This document shows positions 1 through 11,285 of a DNA stretch of 64,000 bases, one piece after another. The stretch comes from Isoetes taiwanensis (lineage: Eukaryota > Streptophyta > Lycopodiopsida > Isoetales > Isoetaceae), in the NCBI GenBank assembly GCA_021234155.1, contig JAJEKV010000009.1, forward strand, positions 8,808,546-8,872,545, written 5' to 3'. Every line of letters begins with the position of its first letter. The stretch's first letter is position 1. Position numbers and translations under genes: made by a program. Below the pieces are notes generated by a model. That model had not been told where the DNA came from, ran no database searches, and saw nothing but the letters and a program-made list of their open reading frames with translations.

Positions 1-264
1 TAATTATCAGCTTAGCATTCTCCATTTCAAGCCCCTCCAGAGCACGACACTACTTATTGAATAAGCTTATGCTTGTAGCCTATGCTGGCACAAAGGGAAC
101 TTCAGTTGAATACGCGCCAGGCGTATGTTCAGTTGAATACGCGTCAGACGCGAATTCATAAATCTGTAAGTTAGAGAGAAAAAACAAATTAGTGATTTCC
201 CGCCATGAGCTAATACCATTCACTTGTAATTTAAATGCCATGCGTGTATCCTGTATTGTACTTT
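1..264. other. Gene-less stretch with GC-rich palindromic motifs
   Basis: No credible gene is seen. The stretch has a short direct repeat (cagttgaatacgcg followed by a caggcg or cagacg variant) at about 103-150. Its core, gcgccaggcgt, is nearly palindromic and recurs in the fold-back element next to it. Short reading frames here lack coding character. Confidence 0.5.
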
Positions 265-841
265 AAAGCAGTACTGTAATTTCTTCAGAAGCTGTACTGT
301 AATTTTTAAATTTGAGAGAGCTGAAATGAAATCACGCCAGGCGCAAAATATGTTTGTGTGCAAAATGTTTACATTGTACATGTCCAATACACGCCTGGCG
401 TGAAGGGCAAAAGTATGCTGGTGGGGTGCAAAAGCAGGCGTCCGGACACATGCTGACAGCACTCATATAGCACCCCATATGGCAGCTTGTTTAAGGTGTT
501 ACTGGTACTAGCACACGGTAATTAGATAATCAATAGAATTATGTAACAACTCCAATTAATAACACGTGGAATACTATGATAGAATAGTACCTCCAGGGTG
601 CTGATCTAAGTGCTGGGGCCGCGTTTTTTTGATACCCACTAGCATACTTTTGTCCTGAACTGCGTAAAGCTAATTACTGTATGCAATTCACGCCAGGCGT
701 GTATTGGACTGCTTGACAATTTAAACATTTTGCACACAAATATATTTTGCGCCTGGCGTGATCTCACTTCAGCTCTCTCAAAATTAAGAATGAAAGAGCC
801 AGAATTCAAAACAGCTTCTGAAGAAATTACAGTTATGCTTT
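265..841. mobile_element. Fold-back element with about 140-bp inverted arms, interrupted by a MITE
   Basis: The left arm (about 265-403) and right arm (about 688-841) are imperfect inverted copies of each other. Both contain the odd palindrome cacgccaggcgtg or its variants and a gagagagctgaa block. The original loop was only about 30 bases (656-687). A 251-bp MITE now occupies the centre. The shape is that of a fold-back or long-TIR non-autonomous transposon. No clear target duplication was found at the outer ends, so the limits are approximate and the superfamily is not assigned. Confidence 0.65.
405..655. mobile_element. 251-bp MITE (family 1, copy 1), 4-bp TSD
   Basis: The element starts gggcaaaagtatgct and ends agcatacttttgtcc, so the termini are inverted repeats. 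It is flanked by tgaa on both sides (401-404 and 656-659). A second copy of identical length lies at 11978-12228. It has no coding capacity. The 4-bp duplication separates it from hAT (8), Mutator (9), PIF/Harbinger (3) and Tc1/mariner (TA) MITEs. Confidence 0.88.
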
Positions 842-1069
842 CAAGTTAGAGTTGACACTAAAGAAACATATTGCAGTCATTAAATCCTTGTATTGCCATT
901 GAAATTTTTTACATAGGGCCTTTTATTAGAGTTGCGAAATTCAAAATGGCTTTGAGAAAATTACAGTTCTGCTTTCAAGTTAGAGTAGAAACTAAAGAAA
1001 CATATTACAGTCAGTAAATCCTTGTATTGCCATTGAAAAATTTTACATAAGGCCTTTTATTAGAGTTGC
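802..1069. repeat. Tandem duplication, two 134-bp units
   Basis: Units 802-935 and 936-1069 align end to end. Shared landmarks are gctttcaagttagagt, ctaaagaaacatatt, ccttgtattgccattga and ccttttattagagttgc. The first unit overlaps the right arm of the fold-back element, so that arm seeded the duplication. No coding function is seen. Confidence 0.85.
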
Positions 1070-1215
1070 CCAGCTCTGTGTTACAAAATTACAGAAGTTC
1101 TAGGCAGTTTAAGGAGATGCCTAGCTCCATTCATAATCCTCATTTGAGGCCTTTTTTGGAGATGCCCAGCTCGCTCTTCTGAACCAAAAACTAAATAACA
1201 AAAAAAAAAAAAAAA

Positions 1216-1446
1216 TCAGCCCTCTACCTCCTCCTCTTCTTCCTCCTCCTCTTCTTCCTCTGAGCTTTCATCTGCCATCTTAAATCGGGATGTCTTGGCC
1301 CGCATCTTAGCCTCTTCCGGAGGAGGAGGGCGCCCATAATCATTTGCTTTTTTTTCTTAGTCTAATTCTTCCCGCCATTCTTCATCTGCTTCCTCCATTT
1401 CTTATTCTTTTTCAATCTCATTCTCCATCTCCTCATCTGAATCAAG
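1216..1446 (-). pseudogene. Decayed exon of an acidic protein (glutamate-rich C-terminus)
   Basis: On the minus strand one frame reads an acidic segment beginning around DSDEEMENEIE, then EEADEEWREELD, a proline-rich patch GRPPPPEEAK and a C-terminal run of about ten glutamates ending VEG and a stop. Two in-frame stop codons interrupt it, and upstream the frame is lost. The composition and continuity suggest a dead coding exon or the end of a transposon protein, but I recognise no family. A low-complexity CTT/CCT tract alone could mimic this, so the call is tentative. Confidence 0.35.
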
Positions 1447-1874
1447 GGGAGTATGGGGGCCTCGAGGTCAGCCGGTCTTTGGTGCTCGATAATCTTTTCC
1501 CGTGAAGCTTGCCCTGCAGAAATAACTCCTCGCAATTATCCGGACTGTGGTGCGGAAGGCGATCCTGGCCGGCATCTACGGAGGGGGAATGGATTTCTTT
1601 ATCAATTTTTTTATCTGCCTCTTCGCCTCTCGGAGGCGAGTCCGACGATGGATGGAGCGGGGGCGGGCGGGGGGCAAAGATGGCTCACCATGGTAGAAGG
1701 CGCTAGAAATCAATGAAGGTGCTAGATGGAAGAAAGGATTGGCGATTGAAAGAATGGAGGGTTTCATGCAAGATATAGAGTAGTTGCATGCAAGGTTTCT
1801 TATAGGCGCGGTTGTAATTATGATTCCATCACATCATACAAGATTTATATCATATACTATTGAATTAATTACGC
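1447..1874. other. Gene-less stretch
   Basis: Several short overlapping reading frames occur on both strands around a GC-rich patch near 1640-1700, but none has recognisable protein features. I see no RNA gene or mobile-element end here. Confidence 0.4.
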
Positions 1875-2099
1875 CCTAGGTTATCATTAATTCTCTATAG
1901 AATTACCCACATGTCACCTATACTTAAAACCTATGTTTTCATTAATTTTGTATAATTACCTAGACCCCAGCTATACTTACAACCAACTTTGGCCCATCTA
2001 GATTTACGACCTATACTTACCTCATTAGTACTACTAGCATACACCCTATGTTACCATTAATTTTGCAATAATTACCTACACCTAAGCTATACTTACAAC
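1875..2099. repeat. Degenerate tandem repeat, unit about 56 bp
   Basis: A unit of the form cctatgtt-attaattt-aattacc-ctatacttacaac begins at 1875, 1930 and 2045, with a more decayed unit between 1986 and 2044. The spacing (55 and 115) fits a period near 56-57 bp. The repeat lies just upstream of the DUF7869-type pseudogene. Confidence 0.7.
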
Positions 2100-2469
2100 C
2101 TATTTTTGGCTGCACTTACAACATATATTTGTCCATTTAATGGTTTTTTTGGTATTTCTTAAAGTTCCCTTTAATCGGTTCTCAAAATTACTTTGTCCTT
2201 TTTTCGAACTAATATTAAGATATTTCACTTTATATAGGTGAAGCGTGTGGATCCTAAAAAGGGTAAAAATGTAATACCTATCCCCCCAACATGTTTCAAC
2301 GTTGTTACCACATGTTCTTATCACATTGTTACCCCATTGTAAACATTGTTCTTGTAGGTCAATGCTGTGGACCACCCAAAGGGTGTTGAGGCTGAGACTA
2401 CTAAGCAAATTATCCTCTACAGTAGGTTGGATTGGAAGAATAAGAAGGTGAAACTGAAGCACCAATTAT

Positions 2470-5097
2470 CCAGGCTGTCAATGATGAAAGGTTAGGAGAG
2501 GATAAAGTGGGTGTGGCCATAACAAGTTTAGAGGAAAAATGGAAGGAAAAAGGATCAAATCACCAGGATTGCACTGCTTGTATTAAACAATTGGAGGTTC
2601 CATACATCATGCCATGGCCTATAGCCTGCATTGAGTTTATAGGAGAATTTCTTTTACCAGAGCCAGAGGTTGTGGATGACACTGATTTTCTTAATGCACC
2701 TCCAATAGCTGCCAGGACCACATTTTCAGAGAAGAGGGCACACTCAGTGGTGAAACATTATCCTAGCAAGAGGTCCAAGTCAAGTAGTGATTGTTCACGT
2801 GAAGCTCTGACTAAGGTAAGGGGAATGGAATGTTGTTGGGCTAATTGTGTTCAGAAGTTTGAAATTGATGAATTGGTGGAAGCAAGAGCCACCTTCCAAG
2901 AGTATACTTGTGATGAGAGGAGGACTTACATGTACTCCATTCATGAGCTTGCACTTCAAGATGAAAAATTTCCAAAGAAAAAAAAAAAAATACCCAATCG
3001 CTAGGGACATGGATATGTAAAGTTGCATGGATACATATTCATGGCATTCCAATTTCATCTTGGCAAAATTGGCAAGCAAGTCATGCAAAGGGGAGTAAAA
3101 TTGCATTACATGGAAATAATGGCATGTTGAGGCCAACTTCTAGGATCCTGGCTGCTAGGGAGGTTTTTGAAAAATATGTTGAATTCAATGCTAAGGATAT
3201 GCCACATAAAAGTAGGAAAGATCAACAGGGAAAAATAGTTGTCGAGAAGAGATTGCCATCCCATTGTACCCAGAAGAGCATATTGGAGGAAGTGAATGCT
3301 TTGCTTCGAGAACTACAGGTACCTGCAATATCTCAACCCAGCTTCAGTAGACTATGGAGCAAGCACTTCAAGCATGTCACTATACACACTTCGAACAACT
3401 TTGCAAAGTGCAACTTGTGTGCTAAGTTGAAAGAGATTCTTGATAAGACCAAGCAAGCCAAAGGGCTAAGATAAGGGAGCAAATGAAAGATCACATGACA
3501 GACCAACTATCATGTAGATCCACTTATTGGATGTGGAGAACATTATCATGTTTGGAACCCAATAACTATGTTTGTATTATACATGACAAGATGGATCAAT
3601 CGAAGACTTGTTTGCCACAGTATAGTTACATACCCAAGCAAATCAATAGAGCTTATCCTTTGCAAGTCTCTCTGACAGGTGCAATAGTGCATGGCTCGGT
3701 GCCAATTTATTATGGCCATTTTAGTTTGCAATTATGGAGTGATGGTCCTGATTTTCATATTGGAAGTGAGATGAGGTGCTTGAGGAACTATGAGAGTGGT
3801 TATTCTGGTGACCTCCACAATCCCGGAGGTGGTAGCCAACCACTCTTCAGTGCATTGTTGGATAGAAAGCCTAATAATTTAGAGAAGTTTACTAAGGCAA
3901 GGTTTAGGAAGTCAGGTGCTTCTGAACATGTTGGAGCCTCAAGTTCACGTCCCCACGAGATCTACCACCAAGGTTCCTCCTCCAACTTGACAATTGTGCT
4001 GGACAGAATAAAAACAGGTATATGTTCTCATTCCTATCTTATTTAACAGTGGGTGTCTTTGAAAGAGTGAATTTAGGGTTCTTAATGCCCGGACATACTC
4101 ATGAGGATGTGGATGCATTGTTTGGAAAGTATAGTCTTGCAGATTGAAATCTCAAACTGTGACCAATCTTCCTAGACTAATGGAAGTTCTTAGTGAATGC
4201 ATTTCACCTTCTCCTATAGGGTTGATCATACAAGAGGTGCCTGATTGGAAGAATTTTATCGAAGGTTATGCTCTTGATATGGAAGGTCAATCTAGACCTC
4301 TTCAATTACACTTTACGGGTCATGGAAATAAGCCAATCATGCAATGGAAGATGAGACCTTCAGATGATAAATGGAGGCCAGATGAGGGAGTACCTATATG
4401 GCACGAAGATGAAAATAGTAAACCTAAGATTCCAAGGGGTCAACCAAAAGCTCTTAAGCCTTTTCCAGAGGTGGATTCATTGCAAAGCACATTGGACAGC
4501 ATTTCTGAATACATCAAGTATTGGAAAAATAACCCCGATGATACCAACCTTGCATTGATAGATTATTCTAGGTGGAGAGACTTGATAACACCTGAGGAAG
4601 CTGATGATATGGTTAGTAGTATTAGCAAGTCCATGGCTCCTCCAAATTTCTTTGAAAAACACTATGTTGGTCCTAGGAAAGGAAGGCCTAAATATCTCTG
4701 GGCTGGAGGATTATAATCCCAAAGATGACTTGCTTTGCCATCAATTTGCACTTATAGTACCGGAGCGCAAAGAGATATACCACAGTGTGGGATGGGTTAC
4801 ACCATCTCGAGAGGTTTGCAAAGAAGTAGGTGACCGCAATGTGAACAAAGTTCGTGTGGAGTGGTGGTGTCCGATTGCACCCGTTAAATGCAAAATGTGA
4901 GGGAAGAAAGGTATAGAGACTGTTGGACAAAGAGATGGAAGAGAAACCCTATTGAAGGGGATGATTGGGTTGAGTTAGATACTATTTTGTTTTCATGGAC
5001 CCCAAAGGACATCCCAGGCAAGACTGCTAGGGTTACAAGACATGTGGAAGTGAGGAAGAAAGCTATGATATCTCTAGGGGTCACTTCTGAGAAGTAA
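2470..5097 (+). pseudogene. Broken DUF7869-type gene (transposon-like)
   Basis: The pieces, in order and in different frames, match the layout I recall for widespread DUF7869 proteins. A CCWANCVQKF segment near 2830 resembles their cysteine-containing N-terminal part. MDQSKT is near 3590 and VSLTGAIVHG near 3665. LDNCAGQNKNRY lies near 3990 and GHTHEDVDALF near 4092. A C-terminal WVELDTILFSW is near 4970. Frame is lost in the A-run near 2980, near 3470, near 3960, near 4144, near 4700 and near 4895, so no full protein can be made. The family is common in repeat-rich genomes and its role is unsettled. The spaced acidic residues (MDQ, LDN, HEDVD) look like an RNase H-fold D-D-E/D set, which is inference. 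Confidence 0.72.
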
Positions 5098-5185
5098 TTG
5101 GCAATATGTAACTCGACATGCATATGTGAAATATTTTTAATTTTTAATGCAATCATGTTGTGCTGTTATAAAAAAAAGACCTAGT

Positions 5186-6241
5186 GATTGCTGGTCAAAA
5201 CCCTTTCTTTGTCATAGAAGAGTTGCATGTGCATCTTCTTGAGACCCGGCAGAAGTGTTGGTGGTACGTGGAAGTGACAGTGTCTACGAAAGAGAAGGAT
5301 CTTTTCTTCTTATATAGGGATATAGGGTTCCAGCGATAAGTGCAAGGTCAGCGTTATGTTATCTATCACTGCTCCAGATGATCAGTTCCTGGCCATGTAC
5401 ATTGAAGACGTTCCAAAGGGCAAGTTCTACTGCACAAAGGAATTATCGGTGTTGAATTATTCTTCTTCTATGAGTATCATAAAGAGAAGGGACAAGAAGG
5501 TGGCACCTGTAAATTGCCATTATCTTGGTTGGAACGACCTGGAAGGGATGAAAGAGGATGGGACGCTAACCTCGAGGGAGCTAGGCATGGAAATCTCCAG
5601 GGTGCAAGAAAAGCTCTTCAATACTGGGATGTTCACATCTAATGTTGAAGAGTATAAGGCACTCTGCGGTTAGCAAAGTTGTGGTGCCGAGTGAAAAACC
5701 GACATCTACGGAGAAGAATATTAATGAAGGTCATGTTAGTACTGAGGATGATGAATCCGAAACACAGGATGAGGAGGTTGAGGACTCCTAGTTTCTCGAT
5801 CCGAATGAGCCGATGAAGCTGATGCAGGGGCGCCTAGAAAATTGAGAGCTGATTTAGTACTATCCATTGAGTATTGGTCACAAAATGAAAATTGATGTAA
5901 GAAGACTCAAGGTGTGCACTCATGATGACGTCCTATTCAAGTGCAGGGAATTCAATTCAACCCACATGCTGATCTTGAACTTAATGGTGCGTCATCCCGT
6001 GGTGGATCCCATGTCAGGGGACGTGATTCCTTTTAACAAAGTGACCGATGAATTGTTCACTTGGAGCATGGAGCAAGACCTGAGGAGTAAAGAGATGAGG
6101 TTCGACAGACAAAAGATTATAATAAAATTATACAGGATGTTTTGTATAAACTTATACCAACTGGTCTGGTATAAATTTATTATGACTGGCCTATATAGCG
6201 CTGAAGAGTTGGTTTCCACGGGTAACGGAGTAGCCATATAA
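5186..6241 (+). pseudogene. Unidentified broken gene
   Basis: Three coding-like segments follow the DUF7869-type gene on the same strand: about 5186-5340, 5356-5673 and 5867-6241. A serine- and acid-rich linker (for example STEDDESETQDEEVEDS) at about 5690-5790 lies in a shifted frame. Segments such as GWNDLEGMKEDG and VDPMSGDVIPFNK have ordinary protein composition. Frame breaks at about 5340 and 5670, and a stop near 5791, make it a pseudogene. I do not recognise it. It may be a second gene of the same dead transposon or a separate insertion. Confidence 0.4.
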
Positions 6242-6993
6242 GTTTTTAGGGTTTAGATCAAGCATGGGTAACAGGGACAGTGAGATAAGCCTTAGGCTCC
6301 ATGGCCATGGATTGGGTCAGGAAATTAGTAACAAAAAGGCCAGGAAGGGAATGAGACAGGACGATGGATAGGATAGGTCAGGAAAAGGATAGTTGGATCC
6401 AATGGATGAGTGGGGCAAGATGTTTATGGGTATGTCACATCAAAGGCAACATGAAATGATTGACTCATATGTCTGTTATCTGTTACCTTTGGTGATTGGA
6501 TCATTTCGATGATGGCTAGTGCAACTAGACTTCAAAGTGGAATGTCGCAAATCCAGATCCAGAACTCTTCAATGAGGATTAGATCAACAAGACAAAGGAA
6601 CATTCTCAAACATTCAGGAACAGAGGATCAAGCCAAAGTTTCAAAATATTCCTGCACTTAAACATCCATCTTTTTTTGTCCAAACTTAAAGATTTTGAGT
6701 CGAGGGCAGTGATAGGATGTATCAGGCATGAAGGAGTCAAGTTGAACAAGACTAAAACCGAACTGAATCGAAATACTACTCCCATCTGGGAACAGAAATT
6801 GGAAAAAAAGCTTAACATGACAAAGAAAGAGAGAGAGAGGAATGAGAGAAATTAATGGTAAGCTTCTACTATATCCCTCCCTCCTCCTCCAACACCTTTT
6901 CCTGGAGTAATAAAAGAAAAGGAGATCAAAGGATTTACTGCCTATTGGACAAGTTTTATTTTATGCAATAATACATAACCTTATTGGGATAAT
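6242..6993. other. Probable decayed 5' part of the downstream LINE
   Basis: The plus strand reads discontinuous short peptides leading towards the LINE endonuclease remnant at 6994. A small open frame starts at 6264. The stretch includes a GA-rich patch near 6820-6845. Nothing else is supported. Confidence 0.35.
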
Positions 6994-8165
6994 GTGATAG
7001 TCCAGTGTGATATTGGAAACTCTATTTCAGACCATTTTCCTCAAGTGTTGAAGAAATTGGAGACTTCAAAAAAAGGTGGATTAAATATTTCTTTTAAGTT
7101 TAATACAAAACTTTTCAACACAACAAAATTTCGTGATACCTTTAAAACCTTCTACTCCGATCTCCCAAGGATCACAAAATAGAAATATATGAAATCCTTC
7201 CCTAAAACCATATTTCAATTGGGGGCTGGAGGCCTATTTCTTTAACAAACACCATTTATAAAGTTCTAGTCAAAATCCAGGCTAATGGAATAAAGGGTAT
7301 GCTTCAGGAGAAGATTAGCCCTTGCCAATCTGCTGTTTTGCCCCAAAGGAATAACTGGACAATTTATATAGGAACCACAGAAGGCCTTCATTGGAATAAG
7401 ATCTATGATCAGGGATGTATGTTACTGAAACTAGATATTAAGCGAGCATATGATACCATCAGTTTGAATTTCCTGGAAAAAGCCATGCTACATTTGGGAT
7501 TCTCAAAAGAAATATATGACAATGTATGGAGCTTTGATGCCAATGCCTCTTCAGCCCTTTTGGTTAATGGAACCCCCACCAAATTATTTGAGTGCATAAG
7601 AGCAGTGAGACAAAGATGCCCCTTGCTCTCTACATCCCTAATAGTGGTTGAGAAGGTTATCAGACTTGCCATGTTCTTACATGATCAGAAAAAGAGTAAA
7701 TGCCTAGACCTCCCAAGGGGTTCAGTACCCTTTGTGCCAATGCAATATGCAGATGATACCTTTGCCTTTCTCAACAGTAAGAATGGAAATCTAACAAAGT
7801 TTTTGGAGCCATTGGACAGGTTTGGTGAAGTTTCAAGGGTCAAGCTAAAGGGTGAAAGCATGTTAGGGCCTACATAAAAAATTACCAAAAAGGTACTTTT
7901 CTGTGTACTTCTGTGCAAGTACATAATTGTATTTTAAAGTACCTAGACTGCAAGATTGACTAAAAGAAATTGTGTTATGTTCAAGAGTAGTAGTACATAC
8001 ATGTTGTAAGGTACCTTGTGATGTCAAGAAGATGTTAAGAACTCAAATATATCATCATCTTTGACTACCAGAGTATTTTCCAGGTAGTTTCCAAAACATG
8101 TAGGCCCTAAACATGCTCTTACCCTAAACAAAGCCAAGTGTGTCATCATTCTAGACATTGAAGCT
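6994..8165 (+). pseudogene. LINE-A: endonuclease tail and reverse transcriptase fragment
   Basis: The segment at 6994-7182 has the SDHFPQVL motif typical of the end of an L1-type endonuclease domain. From about 7220 the frame gives WRPISLTNTIYK-like residues (with a frameshift), then LKLDIKRAYDTI (RT block 1) and RQRCPLLSTSL (the usual QGCPLSP block, altered). The catalytic box QYADD is near 7745. The block SRVKLN then KAKCVIIL is split by a MITE at 7850-8124 and reads through once that is removed. Frameshifts and deletions make it inactive. A second, different LINE starts near 8166. Confidence 0.8.
7850..8124. mobile_element. 275-bp MITE (family 2), 4-bp TSD, inside LINE-A
   Basis: The ends are inverted: gggtgaaagcatgttaggg at the left and ccctaaacatgctcttaccc at the right. 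The flanks are taaa on both sides (7846-7849 and 8125-8128). Removing the element and one taaa restores the LINE reading frame across the junction, which supports the exact borders. It has no coding capacity. Confidence 0.88.
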
Positions 8166-8580
8166 ACATCTCTTCCCTCCCCCACACTCTTTGGCCTATA
8201 CATTGACTAGTTGGAAGATTGGCTTTTTGAGCACGGAGGTGCGGGCGCCCATCTCATGCACCACACAATCCGGCAACTCATATATGCTGACGATGTCAAC
8301 CTCCTGGCCTATACTCCAGAGGACGTGCAACGTCACCTGGATGCTCTTGACACTTTTTGCCAATTCACTGGCATGCGAGTTAACTTGGCCAAAACTAGGG
8401 TGCTGCTAGTTTCGTCATTCCGTCAGCCAAGACTTCCTCATTCACTTACCAGGGACAAGTTGTAGAGGTGGCTCCGACCTACAAGTACTTGGGGATCGAG
8501 TTCTCTGCTACCACCCACTGGGATGTTGCTATCGGGTTGCGGGTCATGGCGGGTTGGAATATGCCATGCAGAACAACAGC
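8166..8580 (+). pseudogene. LINE-B, left part (reverse transcriptase)
   Basis: The frame gives an RT C-terminal half. It has QLIYADDVNLLAYTP (catalytic YADD), then DALDTFCQFTGMRVNLAKT and, in a shifted frame, APTYKYLGIEF, which are standard LINE RT palm and thumb motifs. The element is 5' truncated and frameshifted near 8460. It is split at 8580 by the chromovirus and resumes at 51196. The target bases acagc (8576-8580) recur at 51196-51200. Confidence 0.82.
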
Positions 8581-9666
8581 TGTGACATTCAAAGTATTTA
8601 TACGGTATACGTATAAACATACTGACACGTCACCCAGTAAAGGTACGCCACCATGGGGTATTGTAACCTAGGGGGGTTGACTTAAAAGGGATTAAATTAG
8701 CTATGCTAATTTAATTATTAAGGATAATACCTATAATTAAGGAATTAATATCTAAGTGGTTTAATTAAGTTAATTAATTACTTGGGAAGGCGCCACCTGG
8801 CCAAACTCGATTGGCCAGCATGGGAATGCTAACTTGGGCCATCAAGGTGGATCACTATCCCATTTGAGCCAAAAATCGAGTCAGGAGAAGGAGCAGCTGA
8901 GCGCCCAAGTTCCTGGGCTGTTCTTTAACACCCCAAAGGGTTCTTGAACACCCGGTTCTACGAGAGATGGAGGCGCCTCATGACAATGGATCAGGTCGAA
9001 ACTCGGGTTAGTAGATAATCTAGTTGATATCTCCAAGGCTAGCACTTCAGTTAAGTACTTTGAGTATTCTTTGGTTGTTCTTACTTAGGATTAACCCTTC
9101 TTTGATATTTAGGATTTACATTTCGATTATGGATTATGTTTATTATGGATGGACGGATGGATGTGTTTATGAAAGTAGCTCTGTTAAACTTCTAGAACGC
9201 AGGGATTAGAGGGGGGTAGAGACCTCTGTGCCATATGCTTTAGTATACTCCTAGTAGCTCCCTTAATTCCCAATTTTAGCGGCCTGTGTACAAGAGATCA
9301 CCGAGTCGTGGATGCTATGGAATTGCTTAGCACCAGAGAAGGGACGCAGTGGTGAAGTGGGGGTGGGGTCTTGCACGAACATACAAGGTTCCCAGGACTC
9401 CTACAAAGGGCTAGGCCCTGATAGCCGATCCGTAGAGGGCCGGGTATGGGTCCGACACTCCACAGGTGCGAGGGTGTGACCCGTATGGGGCACCCCATGC
9501 TTTGAGTAGATTTAGGGTGAGTAAGTCGGGTATGGATGCGGGGGTCGCTGATGCGGCACGTATTCTCTAGCTCACCCATGGAACCACTGTGATCCTGGAA
9601 GGGGACACTTCCCCGACCTGCCTCATCGGACTGGGGCGTCATGAACCCTGGAGTAGGCTCGAAGGG
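8581..9666 (+). repeat. 5' LTR of chromovirus P, first part
   Basis: It aligns with the start of the intact 3' LTR at 49633. It stops at the aaggg target site (9662-9666), where copy M is inserted in opposite orientation. The LTR continues after 27301. Confidence 0.92.
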
Positions 9667-11249
9667 TGTGACGCTCCCGGACTATATACGACCCCCGGTC
9701 GTATACATACAGGGACTTTCCCCTCCCATGGCGACCATCTCGCCACGGCGCGGGCCCCTCCATCCCACCCGCCGTCTACATAGAGACGCCGGGTGAAGGA
9801 CACCTGAGGGGTCATTCGCCCACGCCTTTGGCCCTCGTCGCCGGAAGCATGAATACAAGGGTTAGCACACAGCATAAATCATATACAAATAGCCACCACG
9901 AAGGGTGGTGCATCCATCCAAATACCAACAACAAGAATATGCATCTAAACTAAGAAAACACCCAAAACCCAGGTTCTACCCCAGCTCCGACTCTAGTGGG
10001 GGAACGACTGACGGCTGGGTCTCAGGGAATCAGCAGACCGAGTCTTGGCATGGTGTTGGCTGGCATAGAACATCGGCTAGGGTTGTCCACTCCATCCGCC
10101 CCTCCTGTACACACTTTGCAGATGGGTCGATTCACGCTATGGCTTCGCTATAGCCTTCCGGAGACGCAGTCTCAAGGTATCACCCTTTGAGCCTACTCCA
10201 GGTTCATGACACCTGGTCCGATGAGGCAAGTTGGGGAAGTGTCCCCTTCCAGGATCACAGTGGTTCCATGGGTGAGCTAGAGAACGCGTGCCGCATCAGC
10301 GACCCCCGCATCCGTACCCGACTTACTCACCCTAATTCTACTCAAAGTGCATGGTGCCCCATACGGGTCACACCACTACACCCGTGGAGTGTCGGACCCA
10401 TACCCGCCCTCCACGTGGCCGGCTATCGTGGCCTAGCCCACTGTAGGAGTCTCGGGGAGCCTTTTATGCTCGTGCAAGACCCCACCCCGACTTCACCAGC
10501 TGGTCCCTTGTGCGGTGCTAAGCCGCACCATAGCGCTCTATGACCCGATGGGCTCTTGTGCACAGCCGAAACTAGTAGGGTGTTAAAGGAATCACTAGGA
10601 GCATTCTATACTCAAGTTCGAGAGGCCTCTAACCCCCCTTTTAACCCCTATTTCATCGAACTACGGAACTAACTCATAGAGACATCGATCATTCCATAAC
10701 AAAGCATCATTCATAATTGAAGAGTATTCCTAGTTACCAGAGAAGGGTTAATCTTAACCAACTAGCCAGAGAAGAACACCAAAGTATTATTCTACAATTT
10801 GCAAGTTAAGCTACCACTGACCAGTGTTTCGGCTAGAACCGTTGTCCAGAGGCGCTTCCATAGTCTTTATCTTGGGGTGGCGATGGACGGTTAATCGGGT
10901 GTCTTGGCGATTTAGGCGATGTTCAAAGAATCGGGCTCTGAAATGCTTTAGCCGCTTCCTCTTGGTTGGGTCGAAATTGGGGTGAGAAAGGGGGTGGCGC
11001 TACCTTTGGTGGCTTAGTTTAGAAACCCCCATGCTGGCCACCCAGGTTATGCCAAATGGCGCCTCCCCACCATTAGGTGTCTTATTAGCAAGTATTTAGG
11101 TAATTATCCTTTATAATTAATTTAACATAGCTAATTAAATCCCTTGTGGCCAACCCCTTAGGTTACCACGCCCCATGGTGGCATATCTATACGGGGGTGA
11201 CGTGTCAATATATTTATACGTATACCATATAAATACTTGGAACGTCACA
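9667..11249 (-). repeat. 3' LTR of chromovirus M
   Basis: This 1583-bp repeat is bounded by TG and CA and matches 25718-27301 and the LTRs of copy P. Small differences and short indels from the other LTR show some age. Small reading frames inside the LTRs recur in all copies but have no recognisable product. Confidence 0.92.
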
Positions 11250-11285
11250 TTCTCCCCTCCTTAGAATGAATGATGTCCTCAGCAT
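11250..11285 (-). other. Polypurine tract region of chromovirus M
   Basis: On the minus strand the bases just before the 3' LTR are purine-rich (aaggaggggagaat), matching the aagaaggggagaa tract of copy P at 49620. The tract is repeated about 38 bases away (11286 onward), so a second potential priming tract exists. Confidence 0.65.

Noticed and set aside
5867-6241. Endogenous caulimovirus fragment
   Set aside because: No movement protein, RT or zinc-knuckle motif of that family is visible in or near the segment.
9905-10543. Small proteins inside the chromovirus LTRs (also near 25963, 27266 and 50645)
   Set aside because: The frames recur only because the LTR is repeated, vary by indels between copies and have no known domain.
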